From: UBA7803 sp040219935
Lineage (GTDB): Bacteria > Pseudomonadota > Gammaproteobacteria > Pseudomonadales > Azotimanducaceae
Assembly: GCA_040219935.1 (NCBI GenBank)
Contig: JAVJUA010000020.1
Span: 71,693 to 135,692 of the forward strand
Direction: 5' to 3'
DNA length: 64,000 bases
Shown here piece after piece: positions 16,647-24,987 of the stretch. The notes beneath the pieces were generated by a model that saw only the letters and a list, made by a program, of their open reading frames with translations, did no database searches and was not told the origin of the DNA. Made by a program: the position numbers and the translations under genes. Position 1 is the first letter of the stretch. Each line of letters begins with the position of its first letter.

Positions 16647-18035
16647 TTGCACTGGCCGCGGGCACTCGTCGTCTGGCTGCTGATCGCGCTGGCGGAGTCA
16701 CTGCACGGCGTGCTGCGGACGCTGCTCGTGACGCCCGTGCTCGGCGACCTGGCCGCCCGCCAGCTCGGCGTGCTGATCGGCAGCGGCCTGATCTTCGCCA
16801 TCAGCGTCGCCACGGTGCGCTGGATGGGCGCCCGGACGCTGCGCCAGCAGCTCGGCATCGGCACCGCCTGGGCCGCCCTGATGCTCGCCTTCGAGATCGG
16901 TCTGGGCATCGCCCTGGGCCTGGACGCAGCGCGCCTGACCGCCGACTACGACCCTGGCCGCGGCGGCTACATGGCGTTCGGCATGGCCTTCCTGGTCGCC
17001 GCGCCCGCGCTGGCGGCACGGGCGCGGCAGGTGCGCAGCCGCGGCCACGGCCTGCGCCGGGCCGCCTGGCTGGCTGCCGGGTTTGCTGTGCTGGTGGCTG
17101 CCGCCTGGGTGGTGCTCGCGTTTCAGCGCGATCTGCGCGCGGCCGAAGCGCGCATCTCCGGCATCAGCCGCATCGCCGTCACGGCCTGCGGACCCATCGA
17201 GTACGTCAGCGTCGGCGACGGCCCGACGCTGCTGGCGGTGCACGGCGCCGGCGGCGGGTTCGATCAGGTGCTGGGCGCGCTGCAGCCGCTCACCGGGGCT
17301 GGCCTGCGGGTCATCGCCATGTCCCGATTCGGCTACCTTGGCACGCCGCTGCCGGTGGATGCGTCGGCGGCCGCCCAGGCAGACGCCCACGCCTGCCTGC
17401 TGGACGCCCTGGGCATCGACCGGGCCGCCGTGCTCGGCGCCTCCGCCGGGGCGCCATCGGCGCTGCTGTTCGCCGAGCGGCATCCACAGCGTGCTACCGC
17501 GCTGGTGCTGCTGGTACCCGCCCTGTACGTACCGCGGCAGGGCGGCGAGGCGCCGGTTTCGGTGCCGCCGGGCACGCGCGCGCTGTTCGCCACGGCGCTG
17601 CGCTTCGACTTCCTGTTCTGGGCGGCGCCGAGGCTGGCCCGCGACGCCGTGCTGCGCGGCATTCTCGCGACGCCGCCGGCGGTGGTCGCCGCAGCCAGTC
17701 CAGCGGAGCAGGCCCGGGTGGCGCAGATGATCCGGCAGATCCTGCCGGTCAGGCCGCGCCGGCAGGGCATGCTGAACGACGCCGCCGTGCTGGCGGACAT
17801 CGGCCGCTACGACCTCGAATCGATCACCACGCCGACCCTGCTGATCAGCGCCGAGGACGACCTGTTCGGCACCTGCGCCATCGCCCGCTACACCGCCGAG
17901 CACCTGCCGGACGCCCGCCTGGTGAGTTATGCGAGCGGCGGGCATCTGTGGGTCGGCCATCACGATGCGGTGCTGGCCGAGATCGTCGCCTTTCTGCGGT
18001 CGCCGGCGATTGAGCCCGAGGTGCCCGGCGCGTAG
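16647..18035 (+). CDS. Membrane-domain/alpha-beta hydrolase fusion
   Basis: 462 residues with a TTG start 4 nt after the pentapeptide stop; no better ATG or GTG lies near. Residues 1-165 hold about five hydrophobic helices (including GVLIGSGLIFAISVATV, LMLAFEIGLGIALGL and AAWLAAGFAVLVAAAWVVLAF). Residues 185-462 are an alpha/beta hydrolase: LLAVHGAGGGFDQ, nucleophile in LGASAGAPSALL, Asp in ISAEDDLFGT and His in SGGHLWVGHH. The hydrolase should sit on one face of the inner membrane. The two parts look like separate families joined in one frame. Function unknown. Confidence 0.8.
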   Translation: MHWPRALVVWLLIALAESLHGVLRTLLVTPVLGDLAARQLGVLIGSGLIFAISVATVRWMGARTLRQQLGIGTAWAALMLAFEIGLGIALGLDAARLTADYDPGRGGYMAFGMAFLVAAPALAARARQVRSRGHGLRRAAWLAAGFAVLVAAAWVVLAFQRDLRAAEARISGISRIAVTACGPIEYVSVGDGPTLLAVHGAGGGFDQVLGALQPLTGAGLRVIAMSRFGYLGTPLPVDASAAAQADAHACLLDALGIDRAAVLGASAGAPSALLFAERHPQRATALVLLVPALYVPRQGGEAPVSVPPGTRALFATALRFDFLFWAAPRLARDAVLRGILATPPAVVAAASPAEQARVAQMIRQILPVRPRRQGMLNDAAVLADIGRYDLESITTPTLLISAEDDLFGTCAIARYTAEHLPDARLVSYASGGHLWVGHHDAVLAEIVAFLRSPAIEPEVPGA

Positions 18036-18066
18036 GCTTGACGGGCGCACCGGGGGAGAGACCGCA

Positions 18067-19179
18067 GTGAGCGCATCGCCGAAGACGCTGCCCAAGACCA
18101 GCTTCGCCATGGTGCAGACTGCACCGCGCGTGCTCGAGCCACGCGACCTGCCCATTCCCGACATCGACGACGACTCGGCCATTCTCGCGCTCGAGGCCTG
18201 CGGCATCTGCGGCAGCGACTACGAGCAGTTCGAGGGGCTGCTGCGCACGCCCATGCCCGTGGTGCCCGGCCACGAGCCGCTGGGCACCATCGCCCGCATC
18301 GGCGACCGCGCCGCCGCCCGCTGGGGCGTCGACGTCGGCGACCGGGTGGCGGTGGAGACCATGATCTCGTGCCGTCACTGCCAGCCGTGCCTGGGCGGCA
18401 GCTACCACCTCTGCGACCATCGTAAGATCTACTCCTACATCCCGGTCACCGAGGCGCCCGGGCTGTGGGGCGGCTACGCCCAGTACATGTACCTGCACCC
18501 CAACAGCGTCGTGCACCGCATGCGCGCCGACCTGCGTCCCGAGATCGCGGCCATGTTCAACCCGCTGGGCGCCGGCTTCCGCTGGGCGGTGGAGATGCCG
18601 CGCACCCAGCCCGGCGACACCGTGGTGATCCTCGGACCGGGGCAGCGCGGCCTGGCCTCGGTGATCGCCTGCCGCGAGGTGGGCGCCGGCACCATCATCG
18701 TCACCGGGCTGGCCGCCGACGCCGACAAGCTGGCGCTGGCGCGCGTGTTCGGAGCCGACCACACCATCGACGTCGACAACGAGGACCCGGTGCACCGGGT
18801 CAAGGAGCTGACCGGCGGCCGCGGCGCCGACGTGGTGGTGGACGTCAGCGCCTACGCCACCAAGCCGGTGGCCGACGCCCTGTCCATGGCACGTCCGGGC
18901 GGCACCGTGGTGCTGGCCGGGGTCAAGGGCTTCAAGGCCGTTGAGCGCTTTGTTTCCGACCTGGTGGTGATGAAGGAGCTGAACATCCGTGGCGCCATTG
19001 GCGTGACGTCCACCGGCTACCGGAGCGCCATCCGTCTGATCGAGTCGGGCCGCGTGCCCATCGAGCGCATGCACACCCACGACTTCCCGCTGGCCGAAGC
19101 CGAACTCGCCATCCGCACCCTGGCCCGGGAGATCGAAGGCGAGTCGTCCATCCACAGCACCCTGCTGCCGCCGCGCTGA
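18067..19179 (+). CDS. Zinc-dependent alcohol dehydrogenase (MDR family)
   Basis: 370 residues from a GTG behind GGGGGAGAG; an ATG 14 codons later is an alternative. Catalytic-zinc motifs ACGICGSDYEQFEG and VPGHEPLG are present. The structural-zinc loop is shorter than usual (SCRHCQPCLGGSYHLC, four cysteines). The Rossmann motif is VILGPGQRGLASV and the rest (GGRGADVVVDVS, ARPGGTVVLAG) resembles threonine or sorbitol dehydrogenases. Substrate unknown. Its last base overlaps the next ATG. Confidence 0.9.
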   Translation: MSASPKTLPKTSFAMVQTAPRVLEPRDLPIPDIDDDSAILALEACGICGSDYEQFEGLLRTPMPVVPGHEPLGTIARIGDRAAARWGVDVGDRVAVETMISCRHCQPCLGGSYHLCDHRKIYSYIPVTEAPGLWGGYAQYMYLHPNSVVHRMRADLRPEIAAMFNPLGAGFRWAVEMPRTQPGDTVVILGPGQRGLASVIACREVGAGTIIVTGLAADADKLALARVFGADHTIDVDNEDPVHRVKELTGGRGADVVVDVSAYATKPVADALSMARPGGTVVLAGVKGFKAVERFVSDLVVMKELNIRGAIGVTSTGYRSAIRLIESGRVPIERMHTHDFPLAEAELAIRTLAREIEGESSIHSTLLPPR

Positions 19180-19772
19180 TGGGCGCCCGCGACCCCCGCA
19201 TCGACGCCTACATCGACCGGGCAGCACCGTTCGCGCAGCCGATTCTCCATCATCTGCGCGACATCGTGCACGGCGCCTGCCCAGCGATCGAGGAGGACGT
19301 GAAATGGGGGTTCCCGCACTTTCTGCACCACGGCATCGTCTGCAGCATGGCGGCATTTCAGCGGCACTGCGCGTTCACCTTCTGGCGCCCCGAACCACTG
19401 GGCCTCGAGGCGCCTGCCGGCCGCAACCGCGCCATGGGTCAGTTCGGGCGCATCACCGGCATCGGCGACCTGCCATCGCGCGCCGTGCTGACCCGGTACG
19501 TGAAGCAGGCGGCCGCGTTGAACGCCAGCGGCGCCAAGGCTGCGCGACCGGAGCCCAAGGCAAAGACCGTGCGCGTGCCACCCGCCCTGGCGGAGGCGCT
19601 GCAGAGCGACGCGGCGGCGCGGGCGGGGTATGAGCGGCTCACGCCCGCACAGCGCCGCGACTACGCCGCCTGGATCGACGACGCCAAGCGCGATGAGACC
19701 CGCCGGCGCCGGCTGGCGACGGCGGTCGAGTGGCTGCGCGAGGGCAAGCCGCGGGACTGGAAGTACCGCTGA
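19179..19772 (+). CDS. YdeI/OmdA-type protein with DUF1801 domain
   Basis: 197 residues; starts on the last base of the dehydrogenase stop. The N-terminal half is a DUF1801 domain (IDAYIDRAAPFAQPILHHLR, VKWGFPHFLHHGIVCSMAAF). The C-terminal half is the YdeI/OmdA helical domain (LTPAQRRDYAAWIDDAKRDETRRRRL). Members are small cytoplasmic proteins of unsettled role, sometimes tied to stress or bacteriocin phenotypes. Confidence 0.88.
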   Translation: MGARDPRIDAYIDRAAPFAQPILHHLRDIVHGACPAIEEDVKWGFPHFLHHGIVCSMAAFQRHCAFTFWRPEPLGLEAPAGRNRAMGQFGRITGIGDLPSRAVLTRYVKQAAALNASGAKAARPEPKAKTVRVPPALAEALQSDAAARAGYERLTPAQRRDYAAWIDDAKRDETRRRRLATAVEWLREGKPRDWKYR

Positions 19773-19847
19773 CGGCGCCATGGCGACCGCTGGAAAACGC
19801 AGGCGGCTGACCCTACTCTGCCCTGCACCGCAGGGAGGGGAGACGAC

Positions 19848-20831
19848 ATGCGCTACGGCCTGATACTGGCTGCGCCCACCATCGCCGGGCAGGTGCGCGC
19901 CGCCCAGCGCGCCGAGGCCGCCGGCTTCGAATCGGTGTGGACCACGGAGTTCTTCAACGCCCACGGCCTGGTGCGGCTCACCGCCGTGGCCGCCGCCACC
20001 CAGCGGGTGCAGGTGGGCACCGCCATCGCCTACGCGTTCATGCGCACGCCCATGCTGGCGGCGTCGGCCGCCATGGACATCGACGAGCTGTCCGGCGGGC
20101 GCATGATCCTGGGCCTCGGCAGCGGCACCGAGCGCATGAACCGCGACTGGTACTCCATGCCGTTCGACGCCCCGCCGGCGCCGCGCATGCGCGACGCCAT
20201 CGGCCTGATCCGCGCCGCCTTCGACGCCCAGGGCGGCGGCGGCCTGCGCTACGACGGCCCGCACTATCAGGTGAACATCCCCGCCTTCGCCCGGCCGCGG
20301 GCGCCGCGGCCGCGGGTGCCCATCGGCGTCGCCGCGGTGAACAAGGGCATGATCCGCATCGCGGCCGCCTGCGCCGACTACCTGATCGGCCACCCGGTCT
20401 ACACCCGCCGCTACATCCGCGAGGTGGTGCTGCCGGCGCTCGACGGCAGCGCCTGCGAGCTGCTGCCCTACGTGGTCACGGCAGTGCACGCGAACCGCGA
20501 GCAGGCCCGCGCCGAGGCCCGGGGTCAGATCGCCTTCTACTACACCACCCGCCTGTACCACTCGATTCTGGCCGTGCACGGCTGGGAGGCGGCCGGCGCC
20601 GCCATCGCCGACGCCTTCCGCCGCGGCGACTTCAAGGCCATGACGGCCGCGGTGAGCGACGAGCTGCTGGACGAGATCGCCATCGCCGGCACCCCGGACG
20701 AGGTGCGGGAGCGGCTCTCCGCATGGGACGGCCTCGCCGACCACGTGCTGCTCTACAGCCCCAGCGTGGGCATGAAGGGCGAGCGCGTGGCGGAGAACGT
20801 GGACGCCATCATCGACACCTTCGCCCGCTGA
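19848..20831 (+). CDS. LLM-class flavin-dependent oxidoreductase
   Basis: 327 residues; ATG behind AGGGAGGGG. The luciferase-like TIM barrel is clear from the N-terminal AAQRAEAAGFESVWTTEFFN, GTAIAYAFMRTPMLAA and LSGGRMILGLGSGTERMNRDW. Such enzymes use FMN or F420 for monooxygenation or hydride transfer. The size and LGLGSGTE motif suit the F420-like group, but F420 synthesis genes are not in view. A thioesterase gene follows after 20 bp. Confidence 0.88.
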   Translation: MRYGLILAAPTIAGQVRAAQRAEAAGFESVWTTEFFNAHGLVRLTAVAAATQRVQVGTAIAYAFMRTPMLAASAAMDIDELSGGRMILGLGSGTERMNRDWYSMPFDAPPAPRMRDAIGLIRAAFDAQGGGGLRYDGPHYQVNIPAFARPRAPRPRVPIGVAAVNKGMIRIAAACADYLIGHPVYTRRYIREVVLPALDGSACELLPYVVTAVHANREQARAEARGQIAFYYTTRLYHSILAVHGWEAAGAAIADAFRRGDFKAMTAAVSDELLDEIAIAGTPDEVRERLSAWDGLADHVLLYSPSVGMKGERVAENVDAIIDTFAR

Positions 20832-20851
20832 ATCGAACCAGGGAGACGACC

Positions 20852-21292
20852 ATGCCCGCCAACGCACGCGACATCGCCTTCGACGACAAGATCGCCAAAC
20901 GCTTTCTGGGGCACAGCAAGGGCGGTGGCGGCCTGCCCGAGTATCTCGGCTTCGAGCTGACCGACGCCGGGCCGGGCTACATGGTGGGCCGGTTCAGCGT
21001 CCGCGACGAGCTGCTCACCCCGTTCGGCAACATGCACGGCGGCGTGCTGTCGGCGTTCTGCGACCATCTGCTCGGCTGCGTGTGCTACCCGGCCATGAAG
21101 CCGGGGCAGTGGGCGGCCACCACGGAGTTCAAGATCAACCTCACGGCGCCGGTGAGCGGCGGCGTGGTGGAGGGCCGCGCGGAGATCGTGAACCTCTCCC
21201 GCACCCAGGCCATCGTCCGCATCGACATCAGCAACGACGGCCGACTGTCGGCGGTGGCCCAGGGCACGGTGACCATCCGCGATCCGCGTTAG
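20852..21292 (+). CDS. PaaI-family hotdog thioesterase
   Basis: 146 residues; ATG behind GGGAGACGACC. The hotdog core shows FGNMHGGVLSAFCDHLLG, where the HGG loop and the acid on the following helix form the acyl-CoA thioesterase site, and ATTEFKINLTAPVSGG. It likely releases free acids from aromatic or short acyl-CoA. Co-directional with the LLM enzyme, it probably shares its transcript. Confidence 0.92.
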   Translation: MPANARDIAFDDKIAKRFLGHSKGGGGLPEYLGFELTDAGPGYMVGRFSVRDELLTPFGNMHGGVLSAFCDHLLGCVCYPAMKPGQWAATTEFKINLTAPVSGGVVEGRAEIVNLSRTQAIVRIDISNDGRLSAVAQGTVTIRDPR

Positions 21293-21305
21293 GCGCGGGC
21301 CTGCG

Positions 21306-22253
21306 TTAGACGCGGGGCAGCGCCGCCGCCAGCCGCGCGGCCAGGGCACGGCCGCTCAAAAAGGCGGCCTCGGCGCCATCGCCGAGACAGCCGTCGCCGC
21401 CATAGCCGAGGCCCAGCGCCGCATCGACCAGACACGGCTCGCCCAGGGCGCGCGCCACCCGCGCGTAGCGCCAGCGGTGGGCCTGCGCGTGCACGACGTC
21501 GACCCCGTTGCCGATGCTCGCGCGAAACCGATCGAGCAGGGCGGCCGCCACGTCCGCAGCGTCGTCCTCCAGATAGCGCGCGCTCCAGGCCGCGGTAGCG
21601 TGCAGCACGTACAGTCCCGGTCCGGCGGGACGCTGCGGCTTGTGGTGGTCGGCCGTGATGCCGGCGATGTCGCCAGCGGCCGCAGACCAAGGCAACGGCC
21701 AGGGCGTGCGGGTCGCCACCATCAGCGCCCAGCAGGGATCGAAAGCCACCGTGCCGAGCCGCCCGGTCAGCGTGCCCGGCGGCAGCAGCTCCACCGCTTG
21801 CGGCGCCGGGGTGGCGACGGCCACGGCCGCGAACGGGCCCGGCACCGCGCCCGCCTCGCCCTCGAGCCGCCACATCCCGGCTGCGTCGCGAGCCAGGGCC
21901 GTGATCCGAGTGCCGGTGACAACCTGCACGGCATCCGGCAACTCGCCCACCAGCCGCGACTGGCTCGGCACGCCGACCCACTCGTCGCTGCCCGGCGCGG
22001 ACGGGCGCTGCCATTGCGCCGCCGCCGGCAGCGCGCGCAGATGGGCGAGGAAGGCCGGGTCGGCGGCCGCCACCGACGGGGCACCGTGATCGAACCGCCA
22101 GGCGCTGGCAGCAGCGCCGTCCACCCGCCGGGTGGCCAGGCGGCCGCCCAGGCCGCGGCTCTTCTCGAGCAGGGTGACGTCGAGTCCGGCTTCCGCCAGC
22201 GCCCGGGCACAGGTCACGCCGGCCATGCCGGCGCCGATGACGGCGATGTTCAT
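21306..22253 (-). CDS. Renalase-like NAD(P)/FAD-dependent oxidoreductase
   Basis: 315 residues from the ATG giving MNIAVIGAGMAGVTCARAL, a dinucleotide-binding motif; a second ATG three codons earlier (22262) is possible. The motif LEKSRGLGGRLATRR and the FDHGA segment are characteristic of the renalase/amine-oxidase-like group, and the C-terminal LGLGYGGDGCLGDGAEAAFLSGRAL contacts FAD. It is divergent from the SDR gene and converges with the thioesterase gene (13 nt). Confidence 0.9.
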   Translation of the reverse strand: MNIAVIGAGMAGVTCARALAEAGLDVTLLEKSRGLGGRLATRRVDGAAASAWRFDHGAPSVAAADPAFLAHLRALPAAAQWQRPSAPGSDEWVGVPSQSRLVGELPDAVQVVTGTRITALARDAAGMWRLEGEAGAVPGPFAAVAVATPAPQAVELLPPGTLTGRLGTVAFDPCWALMVATRTPWPLPWSAAAGDIAGITADHHKPQRPAGPGLYVLHATAAWSARYLEDDAADVAAALLDRFRASIGNGVDVVHAQAHRWRYARVARALGEPCLVDAALGLGYGGDGCLGDGAEAAFLSGRALAARLAAALPRV

Positions 22254-22313
22254 GGCCGGCATGATGGCGGCTCGCCGCGTCGAGCGCGAGCCGCGCGGGT
22301 AGCCCGGGGCGTT

Positions 22314-22319
22314 TATACT
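22314..22319 (+). promoter_or_regulatory. Possible -10 element for the SDR gene
   Basis: TATACT stands out from a GC-rich intergenic stretch, 26 bp before the ATG at 22346 and ahead of its AGGGAGC ribosome site. No clear -35 hexamer is present. Confidence 0.35.
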
Positions 22320-22345
22320 CGCCTGGGACAACAGGGAGCAGGCGT

Positions 22346-23134
22346 ATGGATCTCGGCGTGAAGGACAAGGTGGCCATCGTTACCGGCGGCACCCACGGCA
22401 TCGGCCGGGCGGCGGCAGAGCGCCTCGCCAGCGAAGGCGCGCGGGTGGCGCTGGTAGCGCGTACCCAGGCGGACCTGGACGCGGTGGCGGCCGAGGTGGC
22501 GGCGGCCACCGGCGGCGAGGTGATCGGCGTCGCCGCCGACGTCGCCGACGAGGGCTCGGTGCGGGACATGGTGCAGAGCGTGGCCGAGCGTTGGGGCCGC
22601 ATCGACATCCTGATCAACAATGCCGGCACCTCGTCCGCCGCCCGCTTCGAGGACATGACCAACGCCCAGGTGATGGAGGACTTCACCCTCAAGGTCATGG
22701 GCGCCATCTACTGCACCCGCCACGCGCTGCCGTGGCTGAAGAAGACCCGGGGCGCCATCTGCAACACCACCACGCCGGGCGGCAAGGCGCCAGCCGCGGG
22801 CACCCAGCCGACGGCGCTGTCCCGGGCCGCCGGCATCTCGCTGACCAAGACCTGGTCCAAGGAGTTCGCCGCCGACGGCGTGCGGGTCAACACGGTGTGC
22901 GTCGGCCTGCTGAAGAGCCGTCAACACGAGCGGCGCTGGGCGGAGGCCCGGAAGGCCGACCCGACCCACACGCTGGACGACCACTACGCCGCCATGGGCC
23001 GCCACGTGCCCATGCAGCGGGTGGGCGAGGCCAGCGAAGCCGGCGACGTCATCGCCTTCCTCTGCTCCGACGCGGCCGGCTACGTCACCGGCGCTTCGGT
23101 CAACGTCGACGGCGGCATGTCTCCCGTCGTCTGA
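22346..23134 (+). CDS. Short-chain dehydrogenase/reductase
   Basis: 262 residues. The cofactor motif TGGTHGIGRAAAE and NNAG (ILINNAGTSS) are standard. The usual active-site YxxxK is not present in its normal place: the region after the serine strand reads ICNTTTPGGKAPAAGTQPTALSRAAGISLTK, so the Tyr is replaced (probably by Thr or Leu) while a Lys lies further on. It belongs to the SDR family, but catalysis may be altered. Substrate unknown. Confidence 0.88.
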   Translation: MDLGVKDKVAIVTGGTHGIGRAAAERLASEGARVALVARTQADLDAVAAEVAAATGGEVIGVAADVADEGSVRDMVQSVAERWGRIDILINNAGTSSAARFEDMTNAQVMEDFTLKVMGAIYCTRHALPWLKKTRGAICNTTTPGGKAPAAGTQPTALSRAAGISLTKTWSKEFAADGVRVNTVCVGLLKSRQHERRWAEARKADPTHTLDDHYAAMGRHVPMQRVGEASEAGDVIAFLCSDAAGYVTGASVNVDGGMSPVV

Positions 23135-23182
23135 GGGACTTGCACCGGAGGCCAAGCGGTCGCGATCCGCGGCGCGAGCCCA

Positions 23183-24595
23183 TCACAGCCAGTAGGCCGC
23201 GAGCCGCGCCACGCGTTCCTGCAATCGCAGCAGCAGCGATCGTCGCTGCCAGTTGTGCAACGAGATCTTTGTCGACTGGCGCAGGTCGTCGGCGAACATC
23301 TGCTCCATTTCCTCGGCGAAGGATCGGCTCAGCACCACCGCATTGATCTCGTCGTTGTGCAGAAAGCTGCGCCAATCGATGTTGGTGGAGCCTATGGTCG
23401 ACCAGACGCCATCCACGGTGATGGTCTTGGCATGCATGACCGCCCCCTGACGCTCATGGACGTGCACGCCACCGCGCAGCAGCTCAGCGTAGTGCGACCG
23501 GCCGAGGTGAAACACCGCCCACGAGTCGGAGTAGCTCGGTAGCACCACTCTCACTTCGACGCCCCGCGCGGCCGCGTCTACAAGGGCCTTGCGAAGCTGA
23601 ATGTCGGGGGCGAAGTAGGCAACGGTCAGGAACACGCGCTTGGTCGCGCGTTCGATGGCCGAGACCAGGGTGAGGTACATCAGGCTGCCGGGATTGTCCG
23701 GCGTGGTGCCGATCGCCCTGACGATGTCGTCGCCCTGAGCCTCGATGTCCGGAAAGTAGCGTTCGCTGGAGACCAGGCTGGCGCCCTGCCGCGTCCAGGT
23801 GTCCAGAAACAGCTTCTGGAACTCGGCCACCACCGGCCCTTCGATGCGCAGATGGGTGTCGCGCCAGCCCGACAGGGGTTGAGCCTGAACATCGGAATCA
23901 TGCCCCACACGCCTGCCCAGGGGCGCGCTCGAGTAGCTCGCATCGATGTTGATGCCGCCGGTGAACGCGGTGTGTCCATCCACGATCAGCAGCTTGCGAT
24001 GGTCGCGGTTGTTGAGGCGCCAGGTCCGCGGCGCGTCGGCCAGCGGGCTGGCCGGATTGAACTCGAGCACGGTGACGCCGGCATCTCGGAGCCGGTCGAA
24101 GAAAGCGGCCGGCGTCGTGAAGCCACCGATGCTGTCGTAGACGACGTTTACCTCGACGCCGGCCGCACTGCGTGCCACAAGCAGATCGGCCAGCTCCGTG
24201 CCGATGGCGTCATCGCCGAAAATGTAGGTTTCCAGGTTGACGTGGTCCTGCGCCGAACGGATGGCGTCGAACATGGCCCTGAACGTCTCGGGACCGTTCC
24301 ACAGCAACGTCAGCCGGTTGCCGATCACCAGCGGGTTGTCCGGATCGAGCCCCTGTTCGAATGCCAGATGCTGCTCTAGTAGCTCATCGGCAGGATCGTG
24401 AGCATCATCCAGCCCGTCCAGGATCCTCTCCCCGCGCGCGGCAGAGACCAGTCCGTCACCGTCCTCGAAGACGACGGTCGGGTCGACATGTACCGCCATC
24501 GCGTCGTTGGAATTCGGCAGGGACAGGCAGCCCCAGACGCCCAGAGAGACCCCGGCGCACAGCACTCCGGCCAGAGCGATCCGGCCGTTAATCAT
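23183..24595 (-). CDS. Phospholipase D/cardiolipin synthase-like lipoprotein
   Basis: 470 residues from the ATG at 24595, which lies inside the end of csbD. The N-terminus is a signal sequence with a possible lipobox ending at Cys23 (LGVWGC). Two HKD motifs are present: HRKLLIVDGHTAFTGGINID and HAKTITVDGVWSTIGSTNID, both complete. It should transfer or hydrolyse phosphatidyl groups at the envelope. A lipobox is unusual for a cardiolipin synthase, so an outer-membrane or periplasmic phospholipase D role is possible. Confidence 0.88.
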   Translation of the reverse strand: MINGRIALAGVLCAGVSLGVWGCLSLPNSNDAMAVHVDPTVVFEDGDGLVSAARGERILDGLDDAHDPADELLEQHLAFEQGLDPDNPLVIGNRLTLLWNGPETFRAMFDAIRSAQDHVNLETYIFGDDAIGTELADLLVARSAAGVEVNVVYDSIGGFTTPAAFFDRLRDAGVTVLEFNPASPLADAPRTWRLNNRDHRKLLIVDGHTAFTGGINIDASYSSAPLGRRVGHDSDVQAQPLSGWRDTHLRIEGPVVAEFQKLFLDTWTRQGASLVSSERYFPDIEAQGDDIVRAIGTTPDNPGSLMYLTLVSAIERATKRVFLTVAYFAPDIQLRKALVDAAARGVEVRVVLPSYSDSWAVFHLGRSHYAELLRGGVHVHERQGAVMHAKTITVDGVWSTIGSTNIDWRSFLHNDEINAVVLSRSFAEEMEQMFADDLRQSTKISLHNWQRRSLLLRLQERVARLAAYWL

Positions 24596-24764
24596 CCAGA
24601 TTGAGTTTCTTCTTGACGTCCCCATAGCCAGCTTGAACATCTCCGAGCGACTCGTCGATCTTGCCTTCGACCTCGAGGCGCTTGTTGCCCACCAGCACGC
24701 CGGCCGCGGCCTTGACCTTGCCCTTGACCCGCTTTACCCGCCCTTTGACCTGATCTTTGTTCAT
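24588..24764 (-). CDS. CsbD-family stress protein
   Basis: 58 residues; ATG six nt after AAGGA on the minus strand. MNKDQVKGRVKRVKGKVK and a GKIDESLGDVQAGYGDVKK tail are typical of CsbD proteins, small charged helical proteins induced by general stress. The stop overlaps the start of the phospholipase D gene by 8 nt, so they form a two-gene operon. The 223 bp to the divergent P450 gene hold no further gene. Confidence 0.92.
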   Translation of the reverse strand: MNKDQVKGRVKRVKGKVKAAAGVLVGNKRLEVEGKIDESLGDVQAGYGDVKKKLNLDD

Positions 24765-24987
24765 CTGCATTCCTTTACGGTAAACGGCAGACCGCGCGAC
24801 GGGGCTCTGCCCGCAGCAGCAATCGACAGCGGCAGCCTGAGGCCGTCGGCGATCGCCGTCTGTGCGGTACGGAACACAATGGTGCCGGGCACGCTGCTGG
24901 TCAGCCTCGAACACTGCGGAATCTTGGTCCTCGGCGGCCTTCTCGGCTACGATTCCCGCTCTGCCACCACGACTGGGAGCCGAGGCC

